Source: Anaerolineae bacterium
GTDB lineage: Bacteria; Chloroflexota; Anaerolineae; UBA1429
DNA length: 8,167 nt
Reading direction: 5' to 3'
NCBI GenBank assembly: GCA_016928125.1
Contig: JAFGLK010000621.1
Location: 1 to 8,167, forward strand
In this document: positions 1-6,278 of the stretch, one piece after another
How the letters are laid out: every line of letters starts with the position of its first letter
Numbering within the stretch: the stretch's first letter is position 1
Notes under the pieces: model-generated
Database searches by the model: none
The model's input: the letters and a program-made list of their open reading frames with translations, nothing else
What the model was told of the DNA's origin: nothing
Translations under genes and position numbers: made by a program

Positions 1-444
1 AGGATTGGTGTAGTTCAGCAGGATGGCCTGGGGACAATAGCGCTCCATGTCGCGGCAGATGTCGAGCATCACCGGGATAGTGCGCAGCGCGCGAAAGATG
101 CCCGCCACGCCGCGCGTATCGCCCACATTGATGTCGATGCCATAGCTCTTGGGGATCTCGATATCATGGCGCCACACCCGGACTCCGCCGGCCAGAATGG
201 TGCAGATGACCGCGTCGGCGTCCCGCAGGGCCTCCGCGCGGTCGGTGGTCGCTGTCACCGTGGCCGGGTAGCCCCCCTCGGCGACGATGCGGTCACAGGC
301 GCGCTTGATATAGTCGAGTCGCTCCGTGTTGATGTCCATCAGGGCGATGGTGGCGTCGCGCAATAGCGGGAAAGTGAGCACGTCCTTGACGAGCTTGCGC
401 GTGAAGCCAAAGCTCCCTGCTCCGATGAAGGCGATCTTGGTCAT
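1..444 (-). CDS. GH4 family glycosidase (alpha-galactosidase/alpha-glucosidase-like), N-terminal part, cut by window edge
   Basis: This is the first 148 residues of a protein that runs off the left edge. Glycoside hydrolase family 4 enzymes are cytoplasmic NAD+ and divalent-metal dependent glycosidases that cleave sugars by an oxidation-elimination route. The reading shows a Rossmann NAD-binding start (IGAGSFGF, residues 7-14), an acidic end of strand two (MDIN, 36-39), the [17 protein letters not shown] segment (about 108-124) and LLNYTNP at 142-148. This pattern matches the MelA-like subgroup of GH4 better than the 6-phospho-glycosidase subgroup, but the substrate-determining and metal-binding cysteine/histidine residues lie outside the window. 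The ATG at 444-442 is preceded by an AGAGAGAGGT ribosome-binding site six bases upstream. No signal peptide is seen. It is divergent from the radical SAM gene. Family call is firm; sugar specificity is not. Confidence 0.9.
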   Translation of the reverse strand, partial: MTKIAFIGAGSFGFTRKLVKDVLTFPLLRDATIALMDINTERLDYIKRACDRIVAEGGYPATVTATTDRAEALRDADAVICTILAGGVRVWRHDIEIPKSYGIDINVGDTRGVAGIFRALRTIPVMLDICRDMERYCPQAILLNYTNP

Positions 445-450
445 GTGGAC

Positions 451-460
451 ACCTCTCTCT
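451..460 (-). promoter_or_regulatory. Ribosome-binding site of the GH4 gene
   Basis: AGAGAGAGGT on the minus strand lies six bases before the ATG. It supports the chosen start. The same purine-rich style (GAGAGG) is used by the leftward operon at 3671-7949. Confidence 0.7.
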
Positions 461-487
461 GTTGGTCTATCGCTCACGAATGTGGGC

Positions 488-493
488 AGCATA
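488..493 (-). promoter_or_regulatory. Possible -10 element for the GH4 gene
   Basis: TATGCT on the minus strand would place a transcription start roughly 35 bases before the GH4 ATG. No convincing -35 hexamer is seen at the right distance, so the promoter may need an activator or may not be here. Confidence 0.25.
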
Positions 494-574
494 GCATCAA
501 TCGCAGGCTGCGTCTAATGAGGAGGGGTTTTGCGCCGCGATGGCCCCTGTTCGTGCGGGGCAATGCCGCCGAAA

Positions 575-603
575 TTGACAGCCTTGCAGGGTGGGACTAC
601 TAT
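575..603 (+). promoter_or_regulatory. Housekeeping (sigma-70 type) promoter for the radical SAM activase
   Basis: A perfect -35 hexamer TTGACA (575-580) is followed after 17 bases by TACTAT (598-603), which matches four of six bases of the -10 consensus. Transcription would start near 610, leaving a leader of about 40 bases before the ATG at 650. The promoter lies inside the longer open frame that begins at 530, which argues against that upstream start. Confidence 0.6.
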
Positions 604-649
604 CATTCGCTATGGGTTTGACCGCACATCCAGATACAGGGACCAGGGC

Positions 650-1549
650 ATGAAGGGCATTGTCACCAATATCCAACGCTTCTCGATCCACGATGGGCCA
701 GGCATCCGCACGACGGTCTTTCTCAAAGGCTGCAACCTGCACTGTTTTTGGTGTCACAATCCCGAGACGCTCAGCCCCCGTCCTGAGCTGCAGATCTTTC
801 CCGATCGTTGCATCGGTTGCGGAGAGTGTTTTCAGCGCTGCCCGCATGGCTGTCACGTGATGGTTGATGGCGCGCGCGAGTTCAGACGCGAGCTCTGCGA
901 GGGTTGCGGCATCTGCGCCGAGACCTGCTATGCCGAGTGCCTGGTGCTGGTCGGCTGGGTCAAGACGGTGGAAGAGGTGGTGGAGGAGGTTTTGCGCGAC
1001 CGCCCCTTCTATGAGACCTCCAAGGGGGGCGTGACGCTCTCAGGCGGCGAGCCACTGTTGCAGCGCGACTTTTCCTATGCCATCCTCGAGCGCTGCAAGG
1101 CCGAGGGCTTGCATACGGCCATCGAGACCGCCGCCAACTTTCCCTGGGAACGGGTGGCCTCGATCCTGCCCGTCACCGATCTGGTGATGATGGACATCAA
1201 GCTGATGGACTCGCAAAAGCACCGCGAGTGCACCGGGGTGCCCAATGAGCGGATCCTCGACAACGCGCTACATCTGGGCCAGCAATCCCAACCGTTGATC
1301 ATCCGCACGCCGGTCGTCCCTGGCGTGAACGACAATCCCGAGGAGATCAGGGCCATCGCCAGCTTTGTGGCCCAGCTTCCCAATTTGCTCTACTACGAGC
1401 TGCTGCCCTTCCATCCCATGGCGCGGGGCAAGTACAACAGCCTGGATTTGGACTATCGGGCCGCTGAGCTCAAGACGCCCTCCAAGGAGACCATGGACGC
1501 ACTGACGGCCGCGGCGGAGGCCGTCGGCGTGCCTGCGCGCCACGGATAG
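650..1549 (+). CDS. Glycyl-radical enzyme activating protein (radical SAM, with two ferredoxin-type 4Fe-4S clusters)
   Basis: This 299-residue protein should reductively cleave S-adenosylmethionine and place a glycyl radical on a partner enzyme. The CxxxCxxC radical SAM motif is CNLHCFWC (Cys28, Cys32, Cys35), inside the KGCNLHCFWCHNPE signature of activases. An inserted ferredoxin-like domain carries two clusters' worth of cysteines (C54, C57, C60, C64 and C83, C86, C89, C93). SGGEP at 131-135 is the SAM-binding motif. The insert is typical of activases for glycyl-radical dehydratases, decarboxylases and lyases, and is absent from the short PflA type. The frame is open from 530, but ATG 650 is preferred: residues from here match the family's start, a promoter sits at 575-603, and a weak purine-rich site precedes it. 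No glycyl-radical enzyme gene is in the window, so the substrate is unknown. Such proteins need anoxic conditions. Confidence 0.92.
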   Translation: MKGIVTNIQRFSIHDGPGIRTTVFLKGCNLHCFWCHNPETLSPRPELQIFPDRCIGCGECFQRCPHGCHVMVDGAREFRRELCEGCGICAETCYAECLVLVGWVKTVEEVVEEVLRDRPFYETSKGGVTLSGGEPLLQRDFSYAILERCKAEGLHTAIETAANFPWERVASILPVTDLVMMDIKLMDSQKHRECTGVPNERILDNALHLGQQSQPLIIRTPVVPGVNDNPEEIRAIASFVAQLPNLLYYELLPFHPMARGKYNSLDLDYRAAELKTPSKETMDALTAAAEAVGVPARHG

Positions 1550-1595
1550 CCCAGCCCGACCTGGCACTCACTCTGGCCCCGTCAGATGAACGCAC

Positions 1596-1625
1596 GAACT
1601 CCGCCCCATGGACGAGGCGGAGTTC
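1596..1625. terminator. Hairpin between convergent genes, likely bidirectional terminator
   Basis: GAACTCCGCC (1596-1605) pairs perfectly with GGCGGAGTTC (1616-1625), a 10-base-pair stem with a 10-base loop, 46 bases after the activase stop codon. There is no T-run on either side, so it is not a textbook intrinsic terminator, but its place between two convergent genes fits a transcription stop. Confidence 0.55.
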
Positions 1626-1686
1626 CGCGTGTGGCGGGCCAGACGGCGGCGCGTGGGCCCGATGATACTACGGCCATAAAGACGAG

Positions 1687-1722
1687 AGGCCGTCGGGCAT
1701 CTTGCCCTCGTCCGAGCGGCCT
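1687..1722 (-). terminator. Imperfect hairpin downstream of the anti-sigma gene
   Basis: AGGCCG (1687-1692) pairs with CGGCCT (1717-1722), and inside it GGGC (1695-1698) pairs with GCCC (1704-1707), with unpaired bases between. Read on the minus strand, the stem is followed by CTCGTCTTTAT, a weakly T-rich stretch. It begins 11 bases past the anti-sigma stop codon and is the best candidate for the end of the sigma/anti-sigma transcript. Confidence 0.4.
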
Positions 1723-1733
1723 TCGCCTGCGCC

Positions 1734-3005
1734 CTAAGGGCCTGGCCAACCGCCGCCCTCCTCATCATCCTCCCCGCCACCCGGCCATGAGGGCCAGGGA
1801 GACTCGCCTGACGGCGGCTGGATGGGAGGGATTGGGAGATCTGGCAGACCCGTCGGCACGACGATCGCTGGCATGCTGGGCCACGGATGAGGCGTGCCCC
1901 CGGCCTGCGGCCAGTTGTGCCAGCCCATCTGGTCGGCATATTCCGCAATGCGCGTCTGCATCTCGGCCGACACCGTCCCAGCAAGCGCTGGCCAATCGGT
2001 TGGCCAGGGCACACCTGTCGGCCACCAGGTGGGCAGCACGTCCGGTAACGCCGGCAGCTCGCCCGTTGGCCAGGGCGTGACCTGCGGTGGCGGCGTAGGC
2101 GTCGGCAGGCGTACCGCAGCCCACACGGTCTGTCTTAGCTCATGGACGCGTGTGGCATGTGCGTCAGGCGTCGTCAGTGCCAGGTAGATCCGAGGTGTGG
2201 CGGTCGCGGTCGGGCTCGGGTAGGGGCTGCTGGTCTGCGTCGCTGTCGGCATGGCCGTGGATGTGGGCCTGGCGGTTGCCGTGACGGGCGCTGCTGTGGG
2301 TGTTGCCGTGGGCACAGCAGATGACGCCGTAGGCGTTGGCCCGGGCACCTGCTGCACTCGGATGTCGCTGGCTCGAATGTGCCCCTCTTCGACTTGAGCC
2401 ATGATCGAGACGACCTGACCGACAAGCGAGGGACCCAACTCGATAGCCTGGGCGCCCACCTCCACCTCTATCCCATCCACGATCCAGAAGCTGTCGTGTG
2501 ATGATTCGAGTTCTCCCTGGAACTGCACCTCCGCCGACCGATCTCCTTCGACGACCGCGCGCACTTCCTGGCGTCGCCGCTCGGCGAGCTCTTGCATGTA
2601 CTCCAGACGTCTGGCTTCGTCTCGGGTCAGGTTCAGGCGAGCGCGTTCAAGCGCCCGCTTGACAGGATAGAGCCCGCCCCCGGGCAGTGCCTGGGCGGAG
2701 GCTCCGAATGTGCCCAGCGTCAGAATGACCAGTGCTGCAACGACCATCGCCAGGGCGCGCGCCCAGCCCCAGCGCAGCGGGGCGCGGCTTGGTCTCCGAA
2801 CGGTCTGATCCAACACCTGGGCCGCCCATTCGCGCGACGGCGCGATCTCCTCCAGCGCAGCCAGGATCTGATCTTGCGCTTGGTACCGCTCTTTTGCGGC
2901 CAGGCACACCGGACAGCGGTCGAGGTGGCGATCCACGTCTGCACGCTCGCCAGGGGGCAACTCCCGGTAGATGGCAAGCTGCTGGCAAATCTCCTCACAC
3001 CGCAT
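1734..3005 (-). CDS. Membrane anti-sigma factor with zinc-finger domain, DUF5667- and DUF5666-like domains and a long Thr/Pro-rich tail
   Basis: This 423-residue protein is the likely partner that holds the ECF sigma factor encoded just upstream. Residues 1-34 carry the zinc anti-sigma motif: Cys3/Cys7, then H27-x3-C31-x2-C34. A single membrane segment spans about 84-104. Just outside it, LPGGGLYPVKRALE (107-120) and the following charged helix look like DUF5667; residues about 157-220 (QFQGELES...WIVDGIEVEV...) look like a DUF5666 beta domain. Then come a Thr/Pro/Ala linker (about 221-271), and a Trp/Pro-rich tail with repeated PWPT/PWPS units ending in an acidic, glycine-rich stretch. The ATG at 3005-3003 is preferred over the start at 3077: it follows the sigma stop codon (TAG-G-ATG), has GGAGAGG nine bases upstream, and gives the normal zinc-domain N-terminus. 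The tail's job is unknown; sensing or wall interaction is a guess. Confidence 0.85.
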   Translation of the reverse strand: MRCEEICQQLAIYRELPPGERADVDRHLDRCPVCLAAKERYQAQDQILAALEEIAPSREWAAQVLDQTVRRPSRAPLRWGWARALAMVVAALVILTLGTFGASAQALPGGGLYPVKRALERARLNLTRDEARRLEYMQELAERRRQEVRAVVEGDRSAEVQFQGELESSHDSFWIVDGIEVEVGAQAIELGPSLVGQVVSIMAQVEEGHIRASDIRVQQVPGPTPTASSAVPTATPTAAPVTATARPTSTAMPTATQTSSPYPSPTATATPRIYLALTTPDAHATRVHELRQTVWAAVRLPTPTPPPQVTPWPTGELPALPDVLPTWWPTGVPWPTDWPALAGTVSAEMQTRIAEYADQMGWHNWPQAGGTPHPWPSMPAIVVPTGLPDLPIPPIQPPSGESPWPSWPGGGEDDEEGGGWPGP

Positions 3006-3006
3006 C

Positions 3007-3519
3007 CTAGATATCCTCTCCGAAGGATTCACGAAACATCTCGCGGGCCCGGTACAGACGCGTCTTGACCGCGCCAACCGATATGCCCAGCATCTCGCCG
3101 ATTTCTTGGGTCGAATAGCCCTGTACGCAAAAGAGGATCAGCGCGGTGCGATACTTGGGCGGCAATTGTTCTAGGGCTTGCTGAACGGCCTGGCGCTCCC
3201 CCAGCGCCGCTTCGGGGCTGCCTGAGCCAGCCACCGTGCGCTCGCGATCGCCCATAGGCAGCCATTGAATCACCTTGCGCCGTCTCAGTTGATCATAGGC
3301 CGCGTTCGTGGCGATCCGGTAGAGCCAGGCACGATGATTCGCGTCAGCGTCCAGGCGCGGCAGCGCGCGATAGGCCTTGACGAATACGTCCTGTGCCACT
3401 TCTTCGGCACGATCCCGGTCTCCGAGCAGTCGATACAGATAGTTGAGAATCGGTCGTTGGAAGCCGTTAAAGAGCCGATCGAAAAGGGCATCCAATTCGG
3501 CTTGCCGATCGGATGTCAT
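3007..3519 (-). CDS. ECF (group 4) RNA polymerase sigma factor
   Basis: This 170-residue protein has the two-domain ECF layout. Region 2 covers about residues 16-82: the core-binding part reads RAEEVAQDVFVKAYRALPRL (37-56) and the -10-recognition helix lies in HRAWLYRIATNAAYDQLRRR (62-81). Region 4 covers about 116-160 (LEQLPPKYRTALIL, then a helix-turn-helix in YSTQEIGEMLGISVGAVKTRLYRARE split around 135-160). It would direct RNA polymerase to its own set of promoters, and be released from the membrane anti-sigma factor encoded one base downstream. The ATG at 3519-3517 has GGTGG six bases before it. Length is usual for the family. An ECF-type promoter upstream suggests it transcribes its own operon. 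The trigger and the regulon cannot be read from this window; none of the other genes here shows an obvious copy of that promoter. Confidence 0.95.
   Translation of the reverse strand: MTSDRQAELDALFDRLFNGFQRPILNYLYRLLGDRDRAEEVAQDVFVKAYRALPRLDADANHRAWLYRIATNAAYDQLRRRKVIQWLPMGDRERTVAGSGSPEAALGERQAVQQALEQLPPKYRTALILFCVQGYSTQEIGEMLGISVGAVKTRLYRAREMFRESFGEDI
3015..3021 (-). promoter_or_regulatory. Ribosome-binding site that fixes the anti-sigma start
   Basis: GGAGAGG on the minus strand lies within the last codons of the sigma gene, nine bases before the ATG at 3005. With the TAG-G-ATG junction it points to coupled translation of the two genes, and supports this start over the in-frame one at 3077. 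Confidence 0.6.
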
Positions 3520-3557
3520 AGACGGCCACCATGCATGGGTGTCTGCTCGTCAAGTAG

Positions 3558-3584
3558 GACGAATGACATTTCCCAATAGTTACA
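3558..3584 (-). promoter_or_regulatory. ECF-type promoter upstream of the sigma/anti-sigma operon
   Basis: On the minus strand TGTAAC (3584-3579) is followed after exactly 17 bases by CGTC (3561-3558). The -35 AAC core with a CGTC-like -10 is the usual grammar of ECF promoters, and resembles the TGTAAC-N17-CGWC form described for Bacillus SigX. Transcription would start near 3550, about 30 bases before the sigma ATG. The match is by eye; a two-part motif of ten bases could arise by chance, but its position is right. Confidence 0.5.
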
Positions 3585-3625
3585 AGGAATTGACGCGATC
3601 ATGAGATCCCATCTCAAATACCGCT

Positions 3626-3667
3626 AACCCCAACGCCAAAGGACCTTCCACCGCATAGCGTTGGGTT
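3626..3667 (-). terminator. Terminator-like hairpin after the DUF5060 hydrolase gene
   Basis: AACCCCAACGC (3626-3636) pairs with GCGTTGGGTT (3658-3667), ten pairs with one bulged C and a 21-base loop. It starts only a few bases beyond the stop codon at 3671-3673. On the minus strand it is followed by AGCGGTATTTGAG, with only a short T-run. It separates the leftward operon from the ECF sigma promoter. Confidence 0.5.
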
Positions 3668-3670
3668 CAC

Positions 3671-5113
3671 CTAGACGGCGCGCATGCGCACGGCGATGTA
3701 AGGCTTACCCGGGAGCTCGATCTCGACCGAGCCCTCATACCGCCCGGCGAGAGTGATGACCGTCATATCCCAGGTGTCGAGCACGTCAATCTCATAGCGA
3801 TTGCCCTCGGGGAGATTCAGAGGCATAAGAGCCGGCTGCAGGATGCCACAATAGGTCAAGAGATACGCTTCTCCCTTGCCCGCGCAAGGAAAGCGCGTCT
3901 CAACCACCCCCTCGATCGGGTCAAAGCCGCGCTGAGGGCCGCCCTCAAGGATGCCTTTGAGGAAGGCGATGCGCTCCGGGCTCTGCCCGTGGAGCACGCC
4001 GCCCTTCGACCACCAGAGAATGTCGTCGGGGTCAAGGTAGGTCTCGCCATGGCCCACATAGCCCCCGCGCACGGTGCCCTCCCAGAACTTGCGCACCATC
4101 TCCTGCGGCGGGATGTTGCCCCACTGGCGCGGGACGTTGCCTTCGTACTGTGTCTCATCGATGATCACCGGCTTCTTGTAGAGCTCGCGCCATTCGGTGG
4201 TGCGCTCGGGCAGGCGATGCTGAATGCTCTGATGAGTGACCCAGGGCTTGGCGTGGTCATAGAAGCCATGGCAATTGTGCACGCCGCGCAGGTGGCCGTA
4301 GGGGTCACTCTCTTGCACGATGCGGAAGAAACGGTCCCAATCGGCCATCGTCTTGGCCTGCATCAGGTCGTACTCGTTAGCCATCGACCACCACACGTTG
4401 CGAAAGGCCGCCAGCCGGGCCACCACGTAGCGCAGGTAAAAGTCGTCGCTCTCAGTGGGCATGGTCGCAAAGCCCCAGCGGTCATAGGGGTGAAACAGGA
4501 TCAGGTCGGCCTGGATGCCCAACCGCATCAGATCGAGAATGCGCCCTTCCAGGTGGTGGAAGAAAACGGGATCGAACCGCGTGAAGTCGAATCCCCGGGC
4601 CAGATCGCCCTGGAAGGCAAAGAACTCGGGCTCGTTGCGGTTGTAGAGATAGTCCTTGGGAAAGACGCACATCCGCAATTTGTTGAACGGCGAGCCGGCG
4701 AGGGTCGCGAGCGTCTGCTCCTCCAAGGCGTCTCCCTGGTGGTTCCACACATAGCAGGTAGTGCCGATCTGATAGTAGCGCGTGCCGTCCTCATAGGCCA
4801 GATGGTAAGTATCTGCAACCCGCACCGGCCCGTGATTCTCCAGCGAGGGCGCCACGCATTCGAAAGCCCCAGTCTGACCGTTCAGCGCCGCCAGATTGCT
4901 GGTTGTCGTGTAACGCCACGTGCCCAGGGTGTCCGGCATAAAGCGCACCTTGTAGTGACCATTGCCGTCATAAAAGCCGTCCACCGGCACAACCCGGTGT
5001 CTGAAGGCGAACTCGGCGCCAAACGACACGTCGACGAAGGGATTCCCCTCCTGGGGGCCATCCAACGTCAGTTCGAAGGTGCCCCAACGTTCGATCTCGG
5101 TTGCGCTTGTCAT
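3671..5113 (-). CDS. Putative glycoside hydrolase with DUF5060 N-terminal, TIM-barrel (DUF4038-like) and DUF5605-like C-terminal domains
   Basis: This 480-residue protein looks like a three-domain carbohydrate-active enzyme. Residues 1-75 ([32 protein letters not shown]) resemble the DUF5060 beta domain. Residues about 100-390 form the catalytic barrel: [14 protein letters not shown] (113-126), [13 protein letters not shown] (143-155), SMANEYD with Glu247 as candidate acid/base, and [11 protein letters not shown] with Glu320 as candidate nucleophile, placed as in clan GH-A. Residues about 410-480 are a small beta domain like DUF5605. No signal peptide is seen, so it should act in the cytoplasm on an imported oligosaccharide. 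The ATG at 5113 is preferred over the in-frame GTG at 5122, because GAGAGGAG lies eight bases before the ATG but overlaps the GTG. It starts 24 bases after the upstream gene, so it is the last gene of the operon. The substrate is unknown. Confidence 0.82.
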   Translation of the reverse strand: MTSATEIERWGTFELTLDGPQEGNPFVDVSFGAEFAFRHRVVPVDGFYDGNGHYKVRFMPDTLGTWRYTTTSNLAALNGQTGAFECVAPSLENHGPVRVADTYHLAYEDGTRYYQIGTTCYVWNHQGDALEEQTLATLAGSPFNKLRMCVFPKDYLYNRNEPEFFAFQGDLARGFDFTRFDPVFFHHLEGRILDLMRLGIQADLILFHPYDRWGFATMPTESDDFYLRYVVARLAAFRNVWWSMANEYDLMQAKTMADWDRFFRIVQESDPYGHLRGVHNCHGFYDHAKPWVTHQSIQHRLPERTTEWRELYKKPVIIDETQYEGNVPRQWGNIPPQEMVRKFWEGTVRGGYVGHGETYLDPDDILWWSKGGVLHGQSPERIAFLKGILEGGPQRGFDPIEGVVETRFPCAGKGEAYLLTYCGILQPALMPLNLPEGNRYEIDVLDTWDMTVITLAGRYEGSVEIELPGKPYIAVRMRAV

Positions 5114-5121
5114 GTCGTCCA

Positions 5122-5129
5122 CTCCTCTC
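5122..5129 (-). promoter_or_regulatory. Ribosome-binding site that fixes the DUF5060 hydrolase start
   Basis: GAGAGGAG on the minus strand ends eight bases before the ATG at 5113. It abuts and overlaps the alternative GTG at 5122-5120, making that start unlikely. Confidence 0.65.
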
Positions 5130-5137
5130 TAGCTTGC

Positions 5138-6166
5138 TCAGCTCAGCAGGCTCTCCAAAGCCTGTTGAGCGGCGCGCTGTCGGTCCAGTTTGGTCAGTGC
5201 CACGGCGGTCAACTCCCGGGCCAGCTCCCGGGGATCCACGGCCGCCATGCGCAACGCCTTGGCCACCCAAGCCTCGGGCATACTCTGTACGCCGCCATAG
5301 GCGCCGGCGACCGCTCCTGCCATGGTGGCGATGGTGTCTGCGTCGCGGCCCAGATTGGCCGCATAGGTGACGCAACGCGACACGTCGCCCTGGGCGAGCT
5401 GGAAGACCGCCAGTGTGAGCGGGATCGTCTCGCGCGAGTCGCAGGTGATGCGGCAGAAAAAGCGCTCGCTTTGGGCATACAGCTGTTCGCGAAAGGCCCG
5501 ATACTCGCCGCATTCAGCGGCCAGCGCCAAAACTGAGGCGATCCGCGCCAGCATCTCGGCCCCGCTGAGGGGCAGAATGGCCGCTTGCGCGGCCGTCAGG
5601 ATCGAGCTCACGCTGGCATCGGGCGAAAACGCCGTCGCCACCGCGGCGGCGATGGCCGCGGCGCCATCCTGGCAGAAGCCCACGTCGTGGATGTGAATGA
5701 GCCCCGCCAGATTGTAGGCCTGCAGGGCTGCCTGCTGGGGATTGCAGGCGTTCACGATGCCCACCGGCGCGATGCACATGGCCGAGCTCGAGCTGGGCAT
5801 GTTGCCCAGGGCGGCCATGCGCGGCGACGCATGCCGACGCAGTTTGTGGGCGGTGTGCAACACCGAGATGTAGAACTTGCCCACCTTGGGGCCAAAGATG
5901 GCCTCCCAATCCTGCAGCCAGACTCGAGCCCAGTCGTCCAGTGTGGCATAGCCGTCTGTCTGCACCAGGGCGCGGATCAGAAGGTGCTTCATCACCGTGT
6001 CGTCGGTGCCATCCCCGCTGAAATCGTCCACCCAGCCCAGGCTGCTCTCGATCTCGCGATAGTCCTTGCCCTCGGTGGGCGTGCCCATGGCGTCCCCAAT
6101 CAGCCCGCCAAGCAGGCACCCAAGCGCCCTGGCGTAGAAGGGCTTGATCTCTGACTCCGCTTTCAT
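5138..6166 (-). CDS. ADP-ribosylglycohydrolase (ARH/DraG) family protein
   Basis: This 342-residue protein has the all-helical ADP-ribosylglycohydrolase fold with its two-metal site. Diagnostic segments are GCLLGGLIGDAMGTPTEG (16-33), GDGTDDTVM (51-59, with the paired metal-binding aspartates D55/D56) and GRDADTIATMAGAVAGAYGG (273-292, D275/D277). All metal ligands expected for an active enzyme appear present. Classical members remove ADP-ribose from proteins (DraG, ARH1/ARH3), but many bacterial members sit in sugar or nucleoside operons and have no known protein target. The setting here, between a ThDP carboligase and a glycoside hydrolase, favours a small-molecule glycosyl or ribosyl substrate; that is inference. 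The ATG has AGAGGAAA just upstream. It follows the carboligase gene after a 112-base gap with a hairpin, and precedes the hydrolase by 24 bases. No nitrogenase genes are nearby, so it is not named DraG. Confidence 0.88.
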   Translation of the reverse strand: MKAESEIKPFYARALGCLLGGLIGDAMGTPTEGKDYREIESSLGWVDDFSGDGTDDTVMKHLLIRALVQTDGYATLDDWARVWLQDWEAIFGPKVGKFYISVLHTAHKLRRHASPRMAALGNMPSSSSAMCIAPVGIVNACNPQQAALQAYNLAGLIHIHDVGFCQDGAAAIAAAVATAFSPDASVSSILTAAQAAILPLSGAEMLARIASVLALAAECGEYRAFREQLYAQSERFFCRITCDSRETIPLTLAVFQLAQGDVSRCVTYAANLGRDADTIATMAGAVAGAYGGVQSMPEAWVAKALRMAAVDPRELARELTAVALTKLDRQRAAQQALESLLS

Positions 6167-6223
6167 TGGTTTTCCTCTATTCGGCGACCTGCAGAGCGAC
6201 TCACATGGCGCGGCCGCAACGAG

Positions 6224-6250
6224 AGAGGCCGAACCCCACGTCCGGCCTCT
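6224..6250 (-). terminator. Hairpin between the carboligase and ADP-ribosylglycohydrolase genes
   Basis: AGAGGCCG (6224-6231) pairs perfectly with CGGCCTCT (6243-6250), an 8-base-pair GC-rich stem with an 11-base loop. It begins 28 bases past the carboligase stop codon on the minus strand and has no T-run. I see no clear promoter between it and the ADP-ribosylglycohydrolase gene, so it may be a partial terminator or an mRNA-stabilising element that sets different levels for the genes on each side. Confidence 0.45.
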
Positions 6251-6278
6251 GTGCGGTCAGATCATGGTCAATGCAAAC

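Noticed and set aside
530..649. 40-residue N-terminal extension of the radical SAM activase
   Set aside because: The extension has no family counterpart, overlaps the TTGACA-N17-TACTAT promoter, and the ATG at 650 gives the usual start of the family.
2190..2345. Repetitive DNA that could be a tandem repeat or minisatellite
   Set aside because: It is explained by the Thr/Pro/Ala linker codons of the anti-sigma factor; the units vary in length and sequence.
3006..3077. 24-residue N-terminal extension of the anti-sigma factor
   Set aside because: It would overlap the sigma gene and place extra Arg-rich sequence before the zinc domain; the ATG at 3005 has a better ribosome-binding site and a normal stop-start junction.
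3602..3616. Inverted repeat TGAGAT-CCC-ATCTCA
   Set aside because: A 6-base-pair stem with a 3-base loop between the terminator hairpin and the ECF promoter is weak, and no role can be supported; it could be an operator but there is no further evidence.
3989..5536. A 515-codon open frame on the plus strand
   Set aside because: It is antisense to two well-recognised genes (DUF5060 hydrolase and ADP-ribosylglycohydrolase) and crosses their junction; it shows no family motif.
5138..6166. Naming the ADP-ribosylglycohydrolase homologue DraG (nitrogenase reactivation)
   Set aside because: No nitrogen-fixation genes are near, and the operon context points to carbohydrate metabolism.
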